From Bacteroidales bacterium (GTDB lineage Bacteria > Bacteroidota > Bacteroidia > Bacteroidales > Muribaculaceae), in assembly GCA_020859845.1 (NCBI GenBank), contig JAJBVL010000076.1, positions 1 through 61,458 of the forward strand: 61,458 nucleotides of DNA, in the 5' to 3' direction. The first letter of the stretch is position 1. Each line of letters begins with the position of its first letter. The notes beneath the pieces were generated by a model that worked only from the letters and a program-made list of their open reading frames with translations, made no database searches and was not told the origin of the DNA. The position numbers were made by a program, and so were the translations under genes. Shown in pieces: positions 26,688-35,650 of the stretch.

Positions 26688-26718
26688 CAAAGGTAGCATA
26701 TTTTTTGGAAAGGGCAAA
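26688..26718 (-). promoter_or_regulatory. Bacteroidales-type promoter for the alcohol dehydrogenase
   Basis: On the - strand, TTTG (26718-26715) is followed after 19 bases by TACCTTTG (26695-26688), matching the TTTG / TAnnTTTG primary-sigma consensus of Bacteroidales. The -7 element lies about 44 bases before the start codon at 26644. Confidence 0.8.
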
Positions 26719-26755
26719 GGGGGAAGGGGTAAAGAGGTAAGGTAAAGAGGGGGTG

Positions 26756-27529
26756 CTAAGCGTTGGCGGAGAGGTCGGGCGAGGAGCCTTGCATGTGGGT
26801 GACGGCATTGGTGATGTAGACCGTGAAGACGGGGAATAGTATAAGACCCTCGGCGGAGAGAATCACGGCGAGCACCTTGCCCGTAGGGGTCATGGCATGG
26901 ATGCTCGACCCGCTGGTGCTCATATTCATCACCGACCACCATAGCGACGACCAGTAAGTGTCAACCCCAGGATTGATATAATGTTCCTCCACGAAGAATA
27001 GCAGCGAGCAGAAGTAGAGCGAGATGAGAAGCAAGGCTACATAGCTGCTGAAGAGACTCTTTATCTTGTTTTGGGTGAGCAGACCTGTCACAATCATCAA
27101 TACGTAGGCGGCTCGTATCATAGGGATGAACCGCAAGAGATAAGTCACTTCGTCGCTGAGATGGAGGTCAAGGCTCTTTATGATATTAAGATAAGGTATA
27201 CAAATAAGGATAAAAAACAGGTTGGAGAGCAAGAAGCGCCATTTCTTCTCCGAGAGGAGTAGCTCCACCAGCACATCAAGCTCAAAGAAGAAGCATATCC
27301 AGAGCTGGATGGTCATATAGCGAGGATCGGCAAGGAAAGAGACGTTGAGAAGAGTGTCGTAGGTGATATATGCTATCAGACACACCGATAGCAGCAAGGT
27401 GATGATATGCATCACCAAGAGCAGCCTCCGGCGCCACTTCTTTTCGGGAGGAGTGGCTGCTGGCGTAGGAGCCGGTGTAGATGCTGGCTCGGGTGTAGGC
27501 TTCGCTTGTGTATCGGCGGTGACGGGCAT
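26756..27529 (-). CDS. Six-TM ion-channel protein (VIC / potassium-channel superfamily) with unusual pore loop
   Basis: A 257-residue membrane protein. The N-terminus is a Pro/Ala/Thr-rich cytoplasmic tail followed by basic KKWRRRLL. Four helices form a voltage-sensor-like part (LRFIPMIRAAYVLMIV is the S4-like helix with spaced Arg). The pore unit consists of SSYVALLLISLYFCSLLFF, a pore helix/filter YWSSLWWSVMNMSTSGSSI, and the last helix VLAVILSAEGLILFPVFTV. The filter reads STSGS where K+ channels have TVGYG, so ion selectivity is uncertain. It is encoded 22 bases downstream of the helicase gene on the same strand and is likely co-transcribed with it. Confidence 0.78.
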   Translation of the reverse strand: MPVTADTQAKPTPEPASTPAPTPAATPPEKKWRRRLLLVMHIITLLLSVCLIAYITYDTLLNVSFLADPRYMTIQLWICFFFELDVLVELLLSEKKWRFLLSNLFFILICIPYLNIIKSLDLHLSDEVTYLLRFIPMIRAAYVLMIVTGLLTQNKIKSLFSSYVALLLISLYFCSLLFFVEEHYINPGVDTYWSSLWWSVMNMSTSGSSIHAMTPTGKVLAVILSAEGLILFPVFTVYITNAVTHMQGSSPDLSANA

Positions 27530-27551
27530 TTCTTATAGTTGAGATGGTTGT

Positions 27552-29750
27552 CTAAAGCTCTTGGGGGAGCTCAAGGAGTATCTTTTGAGCATCGGGGAAA
27601 GCGAGTTTGCGCGATGCATATTCTTGGTCGAGCAGCGGGTCGGGGAGGTAGACATCCCATTTCCCCTGCTCCTTCTTGCGGCGGTTGACCCATCGCGCCA
27701 TGTCGGTGGCTAAAGCTTGGGGGTCCTTCTCATCGGCAATACGCTGAGCCAGATACTCGATGTTGGAGGCCGAGAGATTGTTGACTCCCAGATGGTCATA
27801 AGGAGGATTGAGGCTCAGCCATGCGTTGGCCATCAGCGCTATAGAGCGATTGACCTTCATGCCTCCCCATGTCAGCAGTGTAAGGGTCTCGCCATTGCGA
27901 AGGAAATGGGTTGTGGCCAGCTCCTTCTTCTTGAACCATTGGCGAGCAGCTTCCAGTTGCTGAGGTGTGGCTGTGGCAGCGTCAAGATATGGGTACAGCG
28001 CCTCGCTTTTATAGATATCGAGCATCTTGCGTGTCACGCGCGAGGAAATCTCAGGCCCGGTACCCTCAAACATCATCTTCCCCTTGGAGTGGGTGGCGCT
28101 GACGTAGACCGTCGACGATTTTTCCTCCACGGCATCTACTATCCAATGGCTACCTGCGAGGATGAAAATCTCGCCGTAGTAGGGCTTATACTGCACGTTG
28201 CCCACCGTCTTGCGCGTCTTTGAGTCGATGATGGTATAGTCCTTGGGGGTGGTGAAAGCGCTGAAGAAGTCGCGCTGACGCAGCATTCGCTCCCCTCCTG
28301 AGCCAATCACTATTTGGCCAGTGGCTAATTGAGACAATACACCTTTCTTAATAAGATAGGTGATGAGACTCGAAAACTTTTCTCGGGTAAACATGGCGAA
28401 GGCGCCTTGGCTACATAGAAGCTGAAAGGCCTCCGGCTCGTAGAAGCTTCCGAGCTGCGAGAGGAGCGACTCCAGCTGCTGCACAATGACCGAGAGATAG
28501 CACACATCGGAAGGCGCGGCGTCGTAGACTCGCTCGCGTAGCAGCTCGGTGACAGCAATGTTTTGCACAAGGTTGGCACGGAGATGAAACTTATAGTCGT
28601 CTCTCATCTCGTCAACGCTATAGATGCGAATGACGCTCGGCTCTCCACGACGTCCGGAGCGGCCAAGGCGTTGACGGAGGGTGGATGGCGACACGGCTGT
28701 ACCAATCTGGGCTATCGACTTCACCTTGCCAATATCCACTCCGAGCTCCATCGAGGCTGTGCAGATGGCGGTCACTGGATGGTGGCCTTTCTGAAGGTCC
28801 TTCTCCACGGCCTCGCGGTCGGCGCGCGACAGGGAGCCATGATGTATGCGAAACTCATTGGGCACCCCCTGCTCCTCGCTCATCTTTGAGAGGCTCACCA
28901 TGAAAGCCTCGGCCTCCTTGCGCGAGTTGGTAAACACAAGGTTGTTGGTGCCTCGCAGACGCGCAAAGAGTTCGCTTGAGATGATAGGTTCAGGCTCATG
29001 CTGGGCATCGGCCACATACTCCTTGATGGCTATCTGCACAGGGTGGGCCTCATTGCCCGCTGAGGGAATGACGCATGGGAGCGAGCCATCGGGTCGCAAG
29101 AAGCGCTTCACATAGCCGACATCGCTAAAGGTGGCGCTCATGGCTATGCGTGGCACCGGCCGCTTTGTCAGCAACTCCACGCGTGCCAGAAGCGACTGCA
29201 GCTGCTTGCCACGTTCGCTATCCATAAACGAGTGGAGCTCGTCGATAACCACATACCTTAGATGGGCCAGCGCACTGCGTGCCCACGGACCTCGCAGCGC
29301 CAGGATGGCTTCGAGCGACTCGGGGGTGGTATAGAGAATGCCACTGGGACGGCGCGATGCTCCAGCCTTTTGCGAAGCTGCCACATCACCGTGCCAGGGC
29401 GTCACGTCGATGTCCGTATCGCGCGTCATGTCCTCAAGCCTTCGCGTCTGGTCGTTGATAAGAGCCTTGAGTGGGGCGAGAGCAAGCACACTGAAGCCCT
29501 CGCTCTCAGAGGGTGAAGAGAGAAGAGACGAGAGTATGGGGAGAAAAGCCGCCTCTGTCTTTCCTCCTGTCGTGGATGCGCTGATGACCACATCGTTGCC
29601 ACCCTGAAGGATAGGGGCAATAGACGCCGTCTGGATGGGCTTCAATGAAGGCCATCCTTGCTGCCACACCCATCGCTTCACTGTGGGATGAAGCATGTCG
29701 TAGGGCGCTGGGGCCACAGGGCCAACGGGGAGTTGAACGTTTTCTTCCAT
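27552..29750 (-). CDS. Lhr/BrxHI-like superfamily II helicase
   Basis: A 732-residue DEAD/DEAH-type helicase. Motifs in order: Q-like WPSLKPIQTASIAPIL, motif I STTGGKTEAAFLP (Lys64), motif II VVIDELHSF (DELH), motif III SATFSD, motif IV region NNLVFTNSRKEAEAF, and motif VI QRLGRSGRRG. The DELH box and the long C-terminal region point to the Lhr family and its BREX-associated relative BrxHI rather than to RNA helicases. The C-terminal ~300 residues carry winged-helix and Lhr-core-like segments. It is divergently transcribed from a TerB-C gene and a BrxD-like ATPase gene with 83 bases between start codons. A role in genome defence or DNA repair is inferred from those partners. Confidence 0.88.
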   Translation of the reverse strand: MEENVQLPVGPVAPAPYDMLHPTVKRWVWQQGWPSLKPIQTASIAPILQGGNDVVISASTTGGKTEAAFLPILSSLLSSPSESEGFSVLALAPLKALINDQTRRLEDMTRDTDIDVTPWHGDVAASQKAGASRRPSGILYTTPESLEAILALRGPWARSALAHLRYVVIDELHSFMDSERGKQLQSLLARVELLTKRPVPRIAMSATFSDVGYVKRFLRPDGSLPCVIPSAGNEAHPVQIAIKEYVADAQHEPEPIISSELFARLRGTNNLVFTNSRKEAEAFMVSLSKMSEEQGVPNEFRIHHGSLSRADREAVEKDLQKGHHPVTAICTASMELGVDIGKVKSIAQIGTAVSPSTLRQRLGRSGRRGEPSVIRIYSVDEMRDDYKFHLRANLVQNIAVTELLRERVYDAAPSDVCYLSVIVQQLESLLSQLGSFYEPEAFQLLCSQGAFAMFTREKFSSLITYLIKKGVLSQLATGQIVIGSGGERMLRQRDFFSAFTTPKDYTIIDSKTRKTVGNVQYKPYYGEIFILAGSHWIVDAVEEKSSTVYVSATHSKGKMMFEGTGPEISSRVTRKMLDIYKSEALYPYLDAATATPQQLEAARQWFKKKELATTHFLRNGETLTLLTWGGMKVNRSIALMANAWLSLNPPYDHLGVNNLSASNIEYLAQRIADEKDPQALATDMARWVNRRKKEQGKWDVYLPDPLLDQEYASRKLAFPDAQKILLELPQEL

Positions 29751-29833
29751 ACTATTAACTTAACGCGCAGATGGGGCTGCCTGTTTTGTGAAAACCCAAG
29801 TGGTCCCCTTTTGTTATATATTAAAGGTGAACG
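29751..29833. promoter_or_regulatory. 83-base divergent control region between helicase and TerB-C genes
   Basis: Both start codons flank this gap, so promoters for both directions must lie here or within the coding ends. It contains a small palindrome, GTTTT-GTG-AAAAC at 29783-29795, which could be an operator, and AAAGGTGA (29823-29830) as a likely ribosome site for the + strand gene. I see no full-consensus TAnnTTTG element in either direction; CCCTTTTG at 29806-29813 is only a partial match. Confidence 0.4.
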
Positions 29834-30997
29834 ATGATGAATAGCGAAGCTCTCATATTGACCCCGCTTGACGACAAGCCGATAGGCTCGATGGCCTATC
29901 GGCCCGACTTTGTCATCCCCGACCGCGAGGCCGACCGCAAGGATCGTCATGAGCGCTTGAGAGCGTGGCTCGAAGAAGTGAAAGCCACACAGGATGCAGA
30001 AGGATATGCCACAGTGCCCTATGGCGAACTCATCTCCCAGATGTCTTCTTTTACCCAGATGACTGAGGACTGGCTTCTCGAAAACACTTGGCTCATCAAA
30101 GAGGAGCTGGAGGAAGAAAGCATAATCACGGCCCCGGATAGTTTTCTCGACCGCTCGCGACTGAAGATGAAGGATCCTATCATCCTCTATTCCTCAACCG
30201 AAAACGCCCCGCTTATCCGCACCCGCCACTTCAAGCGCGGCCTCGTGATGATAAAATTCATGACTTTGATGCTCCCTGACCTTGACCATCAAGAGATGGC
30301 TCGCATAGGGGAGATGATCGACCAATGGGTAGGCGCAGCTAAATATCGGCGCCATCTCCGTGGCCTGCTAAGATGGTATGCTCAGCGGCGTCGTATGCTC
30401 GACAAGCGCACGCGTCTGATGGCTCTCGAAGCCTTCCGCCTGGACGACTGCGACCGCTTGAGCCACCAGCTCCTCTCAATGGCCGCTTCGCGTGGCATAC
30501 GCTTGTCGGCCAAATCGCTTGCCCAACTCGACCGTCTGCTCCAACTGATGGGCCACGCCGAAGGCGACGTCCATGCTCTGCTACATAGAGCCCAGTGCTC
30601 AGAAAGCGCTCATCTGCTTCCGGCTCATAGCTCTACGGCTAAGGAGGGATCAAAGCCTCTATTGGATGTTAATCGCTTGAAAGCAATAGAAAACGATACC
30701 CAGCGCGTGCAACTCTTGCTTAGCGAATACTTTGAAGATACCACACCTACGGCTGCCGAAACTCCCACGGCCACCCCATCAATAAAAGATATAGCCCAGG
30801 CTCTAATGGAGAAAGAAGCGTGGGATGTAGGCGAAATAGAATCGCTCTGCACGGCCCACGGCCTTAACTATCTTCATTGCTTGGAGCAACTCAACGACCT
30901 GGCCTTTGAGCATGGTGGCGACACAGCCATCGATGTGGAAGGCTCTACAGCGTATATCACCCCCTCCTTACTCGAATCAGTAATAAAGCAATTATAA
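29834..30997 (+). CDS. TerB / TerB-C domain protein
   Basis: A 387-residue protein. Residues ~145-250 are all-helical with LPDLDHQEMARIGEMIDQWV, resembling a TerB-like acidic helical domain. Residues ~275-387 match the TerB-C domain: LDVNRLKAIENDTQRVQLLL, a variable Thr/Pro spacer, then WDVGEIESLCTAHGL and LEQLNDLAFEHGGD, ending ITPSLLESVI. The usual partner domain TerB-N seems absent or reduced to the N-terminal ~130 residues, so the protein is shorter than many relatives. TerB-C proteins are known from comparative genomics to be linked to helicase and P-loop ATPase genes, exactly as here. Only 6 bases separate it from the ATPase gene. Two adjacent ATGs (29834, 29837) could serve as start. 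Confidence 0.75.
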   Translation: MMNSEALILTPLDDKPIGSMAYRPDFVIPDREADRKDRHERLRAWLEEVKATQDAEGYATVPYGELISQMSSFTQMTEDWLLENTWLIKEELEEESIITAPDSFLDRSRLKMKDPIILYSSTENAPLIRTRHFKRGLVMIKFMTLMLPDLDHQEMARIGEMIDQWVGAAKYRRHLRGLLRWYAQRRRMLDKRTRLMALEAFRLDDCDRLSHQLLSMAASRGIRLSAKSLAQLDRLLQLMGHAEGDVHALLHRAQCSESAHLLPAHSSTAKEGSKPLLDVNRLKAIENDTQRVQLLLSEYFEDTTPTAAETPTATPSIKDIAQALMEKEAWDVGEIESLCTAHGLNYLHCLEQLNDLAFEHGGDTAIDVEGSTAYITPSLLESVIKQL

Positions 30998-31003
30998 AAA
31001 GAA

Positions 31004-32239
31004 ATGAGCAATCAGTCACCCATCATCATAAAGCCTCGCGACCGCGACGCCATCATCCGCTCATTGCGTAGTGGAGTGGTGCCTTCTGTAGGCTTGCAGT
31101 ATATCCAAGTGGGGCGCGCTCAAGAAGTGGCCTCCTTCATACGCGACATCGACACCGTGGCCGACGGCGGAGCCTCGCTCCGATTGGTCATCGGAGAGTA
31201 TGGCAGCGGCAAGACCTTTTTCCTCTCCCTCGTATGCTCGCTGGCCCAAGAAAAAGGGCTGGCCACGATGCATGCCGACCTCTCGCCAGAAAAACGCCTT
31301 CACGGCTCGCATGGGCAAGCTCGGCGGCTGCTCTCAGAACTCATAGCTTCGCTCTCCACGCGTACCAAACGCGATGGCCACGCCATGGCGCCTATTTTGG
31401 AACGCCTGGCTATGCAGGGAAGCCCCGACCTCTCACAGCTGGCGGCGCTGCCAGGAGGGCATGCCTTCTCCAAAGTGGTGGGCATCTATCTCCGCTCCAC
31501 ATCGACCGAGGAGCGACAAGCGGCGTTGAGATGGCTGCAAGCTGAATATACCACAAAGACCGACGCTATGCGCGACCTCGGGGTGAGAGAATTTCTTGGC
31601 GACGCCGACTTCTTCCCTGCCCTCCGCCTCTACGCGGCGCTCGTGCGTCTGGCTGGATATAAAGGCCTATACGTATGTCTTGACGAGCTGGTCAACCTTT
31701 ACAAGATTACCAATGCCACGTCGCGTCGGGCCAACTATGAAGACCTTTTGTCGATGCTCAACAACACACTTCAAGGCAACATATCAGGCCTGGGGATAGT
31801 GTTGGGTGGCACTCCCGAGTTTCTGACCGATACACGCCGAGGACTTTATAGCTACGAAGCGCTACGTTCGCGTCTGGCCGAAAACTCCCTCGCCTCGCAA
31901 GCTGGCTTGAAGGACTATGATAGCACGGTGCTCCGACTGGCCAATCTGACGCAAGAAGAGCTCTACGTCCTGCTCAAAAACCTGCGTCGCGTCTATGCCA
32001 GCGGCTATCCCGAGATTGAAGAGCGAGTGCCCGACGAGGCATTGCAGGCTTATCTGCGCTACTGCTTTGAAAAGATAGGCGAAAGCTATTTCCGCACGCC
32101 GCGCAACACCATCAAAGGCTTCCTCGACCTGTTGTCGCTTCTCCAGCAGTATCCCGATCGTACGTGGGACACTCTCCTACCCTCAATCTCTATAGATGTG
32201 GATGTTGACCCTTCGCCACTCACCACCTTGATGATGTGA
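31004..32239 (+). CDS. BrxD-like P-loop ATPase (BrxC/D, DUF2791 family)
   Basis: A 411-residue ATPase. The N-terminus IIRSLRSGVVPSVGLQYIQV and the following VGRAQEVASFIRDID are characteristic of BREX ATP-binding protein BrxD. Walker A is IGEYGSGKTF (residues 63-72) and Walker B lies in LYVCLDELVNLY near residue 220. Later GIVLGGTPEFLTD and a sensor-like Arg region follow, and the C-terminus contains YFRTPRNTIKGFLDLL. None of the other BREX core genes (brxA, brxB, brxC, pglX, pglZ) is present. It lies 6 bases after the TerB-C gene and is co-transcribed with it. It is expected to be an AAA+-like motor working with the divergently encoded helicase. Confidence 0.83.
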   Translation: MSNQSPIIIKPRDRDAIIRSLRSGVVPSVGLQYIQVGRAQEVASFIRDIDTVADGGASLRLVIGEYGSGKTFFLSLVCSLAQEKGLATMHADLSPEKRLHGSHGQARRLLSELIASLSTRTKRDGHAMAPILERLAMQGSPDLSQLAALPGGHAFSKVVGIYLRSTSTEERQAALRWLQAEYTTKTDAMRDLGVREFLGDADFFPALRLYAALVRLAGYKGLYVCLDELVNLYKITNATSRRANYEDLLSMLNNTLQGNISGLGIVLGGTPEFLTDTRRGLYSYEALRSRLAENSLASQAGLKDYDSTVLRLANLTQEELYVLLKNLRRVYASGYPEIEERVPDEALQAYLRYCFEKIGESYFRTPRNTIKGFLDLLSLLQQYPDRTWDTLLPSISIDVDVDPSPLTTLMM

Positions 32240-32340
32240 GGAGCATGACTATTTTCAGCCTTTTGGTCGAAATTATTGACAATTTTATAGCAAAAAGAGG
32301 TTTTTTATTGATAAATATCCTGTAATAGACGATTTTTTAC

Positions 32341-32348
32341 TACTTTTG
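32341..32348 (+). promoter_or_regulatory. Candidate -7 element for the RNA methyltransferase gene
   Basis: TACTTTTG matches the Bacteroidales -7 consensus TAnnTTTG, 18 bases before the chosen ATG at 32367. A convincing TTTG -33 box at the right distance is not visible, so the element is tentative. The surrounding 32240-32340 stretch is AT-rich with a weak AAAAA-GAGG-TTTTT hairpin (32292-32306). Confidence 0.45.
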
Positions 32349-32366
32349 CCTTCTGAAACGAATCTG

Positions 32367-33188
32367 ATGGCTATAGTTGAGATAACATCCTTACACCATC
32401 CAGGGGTAGAAGTTTTCGGCCAACTGACCGAACGTCAGCTCCGTAATCACCAGTCGACCGACAGTGGCTTGTTCATCGCCGAGAGTCCAAAAGTGATTAA
32501 GGTAGCGCTATCGGCTGGCTACACCCCCACGGCTCTTCTATGTGAGCAGCGTCATCTGACAGGTGATGCAGCCGCCATCATCTCCCAATTTCCAGAGCTT
32601 ACAGTCTACACCGGACAGCGAGAACTTCTTGCCGCCCTCACGGGTTATACACTGACGAGAGGGGTGCTTTGCGCTATGAAGCGACGACCACTCCCCTCGG
32701 TAGAGGATTTATGCAGAGACGCTCGGCGAATAGTAGTGATAGATGGAGTGTGCGACACTACAAATATAGGGTCTATTTTTCGCTCTGCCGCTGCCCTGGG
32801 GGCCGACGGAGTGTTGTTGACCTCCACTACCTGCGACCCCCTCAACCGACGGTCGATACGTGTGTCAATGGGTACGGTGTTTCTCGTGCCATGGACATGG
32901 ATCAGCGAGCCTCTCTCCTTTCTTGACTCGCTGGGGTTAACCACAGTGGCTCTGGCCCTGAGCGAAGACGCTCTCGACATCGACAATCCCTGTCTTCTCG
33001 GCCTCCCGAGGATGGCCATGATAGTGGGCACCGAAGGCGATGGCCTGTCGAGGACGACCATAGAGCAAGCGCGCTACGTGGCTCGCATACCGATGGCCCA
33101 TTCGGTCGACTCGCTCAACGTAGGAGCCGCCACTGCTTTGGCACTATGGCAGTTTAGAGGGACAGAGGGAGAGAGGGATAGAGGATAG
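32367..33188 (+). CDS. SpoU/TrmH-family RNA 2'-O-methyltransferase
   Basis: A 273-residue SPOUT methyltransferase. The N-terminal ~100 residues form an RNA-binding-like domain (GLFIAESPKVIKVALSAG). The SpoU core has motif 1 NIGSIFRSAAALGAD, motif 2 STTCDPLNRRSIRVSMGT and motif 3 MIVGTEGDGLS followed by IPMAHSVDSLNVGAATAL. These form the trefoil knot that binds S-adenosylmethionine and methylates a ribose 2'-OH in tRNA or rRNA. I choose ATG 32367; an in-frame TTG at 32346 would place the start inside the likely promoter. The exact target nucleotide cannot be told. Malic enzyme follows after 40 bases. Confidence 0.9.
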   Translation: MAIVEITSLHHPGVEVFGQLTERQLRNHQSTDSGLFIAESPKVIKVALSAGYTPTALLCEQRHLTGDAAAIISQFPELTVYTGQRELLAALTGYTLTRGVLCAMKRRPLPSVEDLCRDARRIVVIDGVCDTTNIGSIFRSAAALGADGVLLTSTTCDPLNRRSIRVSMGTVFLVPWTWISEPLSFLDSLGLTTVALALSEDALDIDNPCLLGLPRMAMIVGTEGDGLSRTTIEQARYVARIPMAHSVDSLNVGAATALALWQFRGTEGERDRG

Positions 33189-33228
33189 ATTTTAGAGATT
33201 AGAACAGAAGAAAAATAAAAAGAAAGAA

Positions 33229-35514
33229 ATGAAAGAAGCAGCACTTGAATATCATCGCCAAGGAAAGCCTGGCAAGATAGAAGTAGTACCCACCAAACCC
33301 TACTCCACCCAGCGCGACCTGGCCCTGGCCTACTCTCCCGGCGTGGCTTACCCCTGCAAGGAGATAGAGCAGCATCCCGAGGACGTATATGAATACACCG
33401 ACAAAGGCAACTTGGTGGCCGTGATCTCCAACGGCACCGCCGTACTGGGGCTGGGCGACATAGGCCCTCTGGCAGGCAAGCCGGTGATGGAAGGCAAGGC
33501 TCTTCTGTTTAAGATATTCGCTGGCCTCGACTGCTTTGACATCGAGGTGGCTGAGAAAGACCCTGAGCGTTTTATCCAAGTGGTGAAGGCCATCTCCCCT
33601 ACCTTTGGTGGCATCAACCTTGAGGACATCAAGGCACCCGAATGTTTCGAGATAGAGCGTCGACTCAAAGAGGAGTGTAACATCCCCGTGATGCACGACG
33701 ACCAGCATGGCACGGCTATCATCTCGGCAGCCGGTCTCCTCAACGCCCTGGAGCTTCAAGGCAAGAAGATTGAGGACGTAAGGCTCGTGGTGAATGGCGC
33801 TGGAGCAGCTGCCGTCTCTTGCACCAAGCTTTATATAGCTCTGGGGGTGAGAAAGGAAAACGTAGTGATGTGTGATAGTAAGGGCGTGATCAACGCTGAG
33901 CGTAAGGATCTCAACGCTCAGAAGCGCGAGTTTATGACCACGCGCCCCATCCACACCCTGGCGGAGGCAATGGTGGACGCCGACGTTTTCTTAGGACTGT
34001 CGGTGAAGGATGTAGTCACCACCGAAATGGTACAGTCAATGGCACCCAAACCCATCGTCTTTGCTCTGGCCAATCCCGACCCAGAGATTTCGTTTGAGAA
34101 GGCAATGGCATCGCGTCCCGACCTTATCTTTGCCACGGGCCGAAGCGACTATCCAAACCAAATCAACAACGTGCTCGGTTTCCCTTACATCTTCCGCGGG
34201 GCTCTCGACAGCGGCGCCACGCAGATCAACGAGGCTATGAAACTCGCGGCCGTCCACGCTATTGCCGACCTGGCCAAGGAACCAGTGCCGCCAGTGGTCA
34301 ACGCGGCTTATGACCGCACCGACCTCACCTTTGGCCGCGACTATATCCTGCCAAAACCTCTCGACCCTCGCCTACTGGTCACCGTGGCCCCTGCTGTGGC
34401 TCGAGGAGCCATGGAGAGCGGAGTGGCTCGCCGTCCGATAACCGATTGGGAGGCCTACATCGAGAGACTGCGTCGCCTGATGGGCTACGACAATAAGATG
34501 ATGCGCAACATCGTCTCCGAAGCCAAGAAGGAGCCAAAGCGCGTGGTATTCGGCGAAGCCAACACCGACAATATGCTCAAGGCTGCCGTCATGGGCTACA
34601 AGGAGGGCCACTTCAAGCCTATCTTGCTGGGCAACGAGGAGATGATACAGAAGCGCGCCGAGCGCCTGGGGCTCGACCTCGCTGGCATACCTATCGTCAA
34701 CCTGCGCCATGACCGCGAAGCCGAGCGCCGTAGCCGCTTCGCCATGGCCTTGGCTCGTAAACGTCAGCGTCAGGGCATCACGTATCCCGAGGCGCTGGAG
34801 AAGATGTTTGACCGCAACTATTTCGGCATGATGATGGTCGAAGAAGGTATGGCCGATGCATTCCTTGGAGGCACCTATTCGGCTGCCCACGCCGTGGGTC
34901 GCATAGCCGAGGAGGTGATAGGCATCCGACCATCCTACAAGCATTTTGCCACGATGCATATCGTCAACACCAAGCAAGGACCTCTCTTCTTGGCCGATAC
35001 TCAAGTCAACAAGATATACGACAGCGACACCCTCTTTGACATCGCCCGTTTGGCACGCAACTCGGTGGCATACTTCAACCATGAGCCAGTGATGGCCTTG
35101 GTGTCGTATAGCAACTTTGGCTCCTTTACTGACGACGAGAGCCTGCGCTGTCGCGACGTCATCGAGCGTATGCACGAGCGCTACCCCGACCTCCCTATCG
35201 ACGGCGAGATGTCGGTGACCTACGCTCTCAATCAGGAGCTGCGCGACGAGACCTTCCCCTTCAACCGTCTGAAGGGCCGCAAAGTCAACACGCTCATCTT
35301 CCCCAACCTCAGCGCTGCCTCCACGGCCTACCGTCTGCTGCTGGAGATGGGTATCGGCGAGCCTATCGGCCCTATCCAGATGGGCCTGAACAAGCCTGTC
35401 CACTTCATAGGCGTGAACTCGCAGGTGCGCGACATCCTCAATCTTGCTACTATCGCCAGCCTTGATGCTGCCGTGCTACAGCATATGGCATCCAACGATA
35501 GCAACGACAAATAA
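33229..35514 (+). CDS. maeB: NADP-dependent malic enzyme with phosphotransacetylase-like C-terminal domain
   Basis: A 761-residue MaeB-type enzyme that decarboxylates malate to pyruvate, making NADPH. The N-terminal malic domain shows [14 protein letters not shown] and metal-binding [14 protein letters not shown]. The NAD(P)-binding domain contains [14 protein letters not shown] and [15 protein letters not shown]. From residue ~430 a phosphotransacetylase-like domain follows ([15 protein letters not shown] ... [18 protein letters not shown]), which in this family is regulatory (acetyl-CoA sensing) and not catalytic. Length is as usual for the family. The gene lies 40 bases after the methyltransferase gene and is followed by a long hairpin. 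Confidence 0.96.
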   Translation: MKEAALEYHRQGKPGKIEVVPTKPYSTQRDLALAYSPGVAYPCKEIEQHPEDVYEYTDKGNLVAVISNGTAVLGLGDIGPLAGKPVMEGKALLFKIFAGLDCFDIEVAEKDPERFIQVVKAISPTFGGINLEDIKAPECFEIERRLKEECNIPVMHDDQHGTAIISAAGLLNALELQGKKIEDVRLVVNGAGAAAVSCTKLYIALGVRKENVVMCDSKGVINAERKDLNAQKREFMTTRPIHTLAEAMVDADVFLGLSVKDVVTTEMVQSMAPKPIVFALANPDPEISFEKAMASRPDLIFATGRSDYPNQINNVLGFPYIFRGALDSGATQINEAMKLAAVHAIADLAKEPVPPVVNAAYDRTDLTFGRDYILPKPLDPRLLVTVAPAVARGAMESGVARRPITDWEAYIERLRRLMGYDNKMMRNIVSEAKKEPKRVVFGEANTDNMLKAAVMGYKEGHFKPILLGNEEMIQKRAERLGLDLAGIPIVNLRHDREAERRSRFAMALARKRQRQGITYPEALEKMFDRNYFGMMMVEEGMADAFLGGTYSAAHAVGRIAEEVIGIRPSYKHFATMHIVNTKQGPLFLADTQVNKIYDSDTLFDIARLARNSVAYFNHEPVMALVSYSNFGSFTDDESLRCRDVIERMHERYPDLPIDGEMSVTYALNQELRDETFPFNRLKGRKVNTLIFPNLSAASTAYRLLLEMGIGEPIGPIQMGLNKPVHFIGVNSQVRDILNLATIASLDAAVLQHMASNDSNDK

Positions 35515-35528
35515 TAATGAACCATCCC

Positions 35529-35572
35529 CTCACTACTGTGTTTTAAATAAAAATACAAAACACAGTAGTGAG
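35529..35572 (+). terminator. Long hairpin downstream of malic enzyme
   Basis: A perfect 16-bp inverted repeat: CTCACTACTGTGTTTT at 35529-35544 pairs with AAAACACAGTAGTGAG at 35557-35572, with a 12-base AT loop. The run of T on the left arm and A on the right arm form the upper stem. It lacks a clean downstream T-tract, so it may act as a terminator, an RNA-stabilising hairpin or both. Confidence 0.7.
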
Positions 35573-35631
35573 AATATCTACTTTACAATAAACCATAAGT
35601 TTCAACTCAATTAACATTCAATCACACGATG

Positions 35632-35638
35632 AAAAAAA
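35632..35638 (+). other. Seven-A homopolymer causing a frameshift after a start codon
   Basis: ATG at 35629-35631 is followed by A7. In this frame translation reaches a short unrelated peptide; the long downstream frame is entered only if one A is lost. The paralogous gene at 37473 has ATG followed by A6 and is in frame. Slipped-strand switching, RNA-polymerase slippage or a base-calling error would all explain it. Confidence 0.75.
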
Positions 35639-35650
35639 TTTTACTCATTG

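Noticed and set aside
26628-26942. 104-codon - strand open frame between alcohol dehydrogenase and ion channel
   Set aside because: Overlaps the ion-channel gene in another frame and the promoter region; low-complexity Pro/Leu/Arg translation.
27552-32239. Complete BREX system
   Set aside because: No brxA, brxB, brxC, pglX or pglZ is present; only BrxHI-like and BrxD-like proteins with TerB-C.
34372-35403. 343-codon - strand open frame opposite malic enzyme
   Set aside because: Antisense shadow of the phosphotransacetylase-like domain; His/Val-rich composition typical of reverse-frame artefacts.
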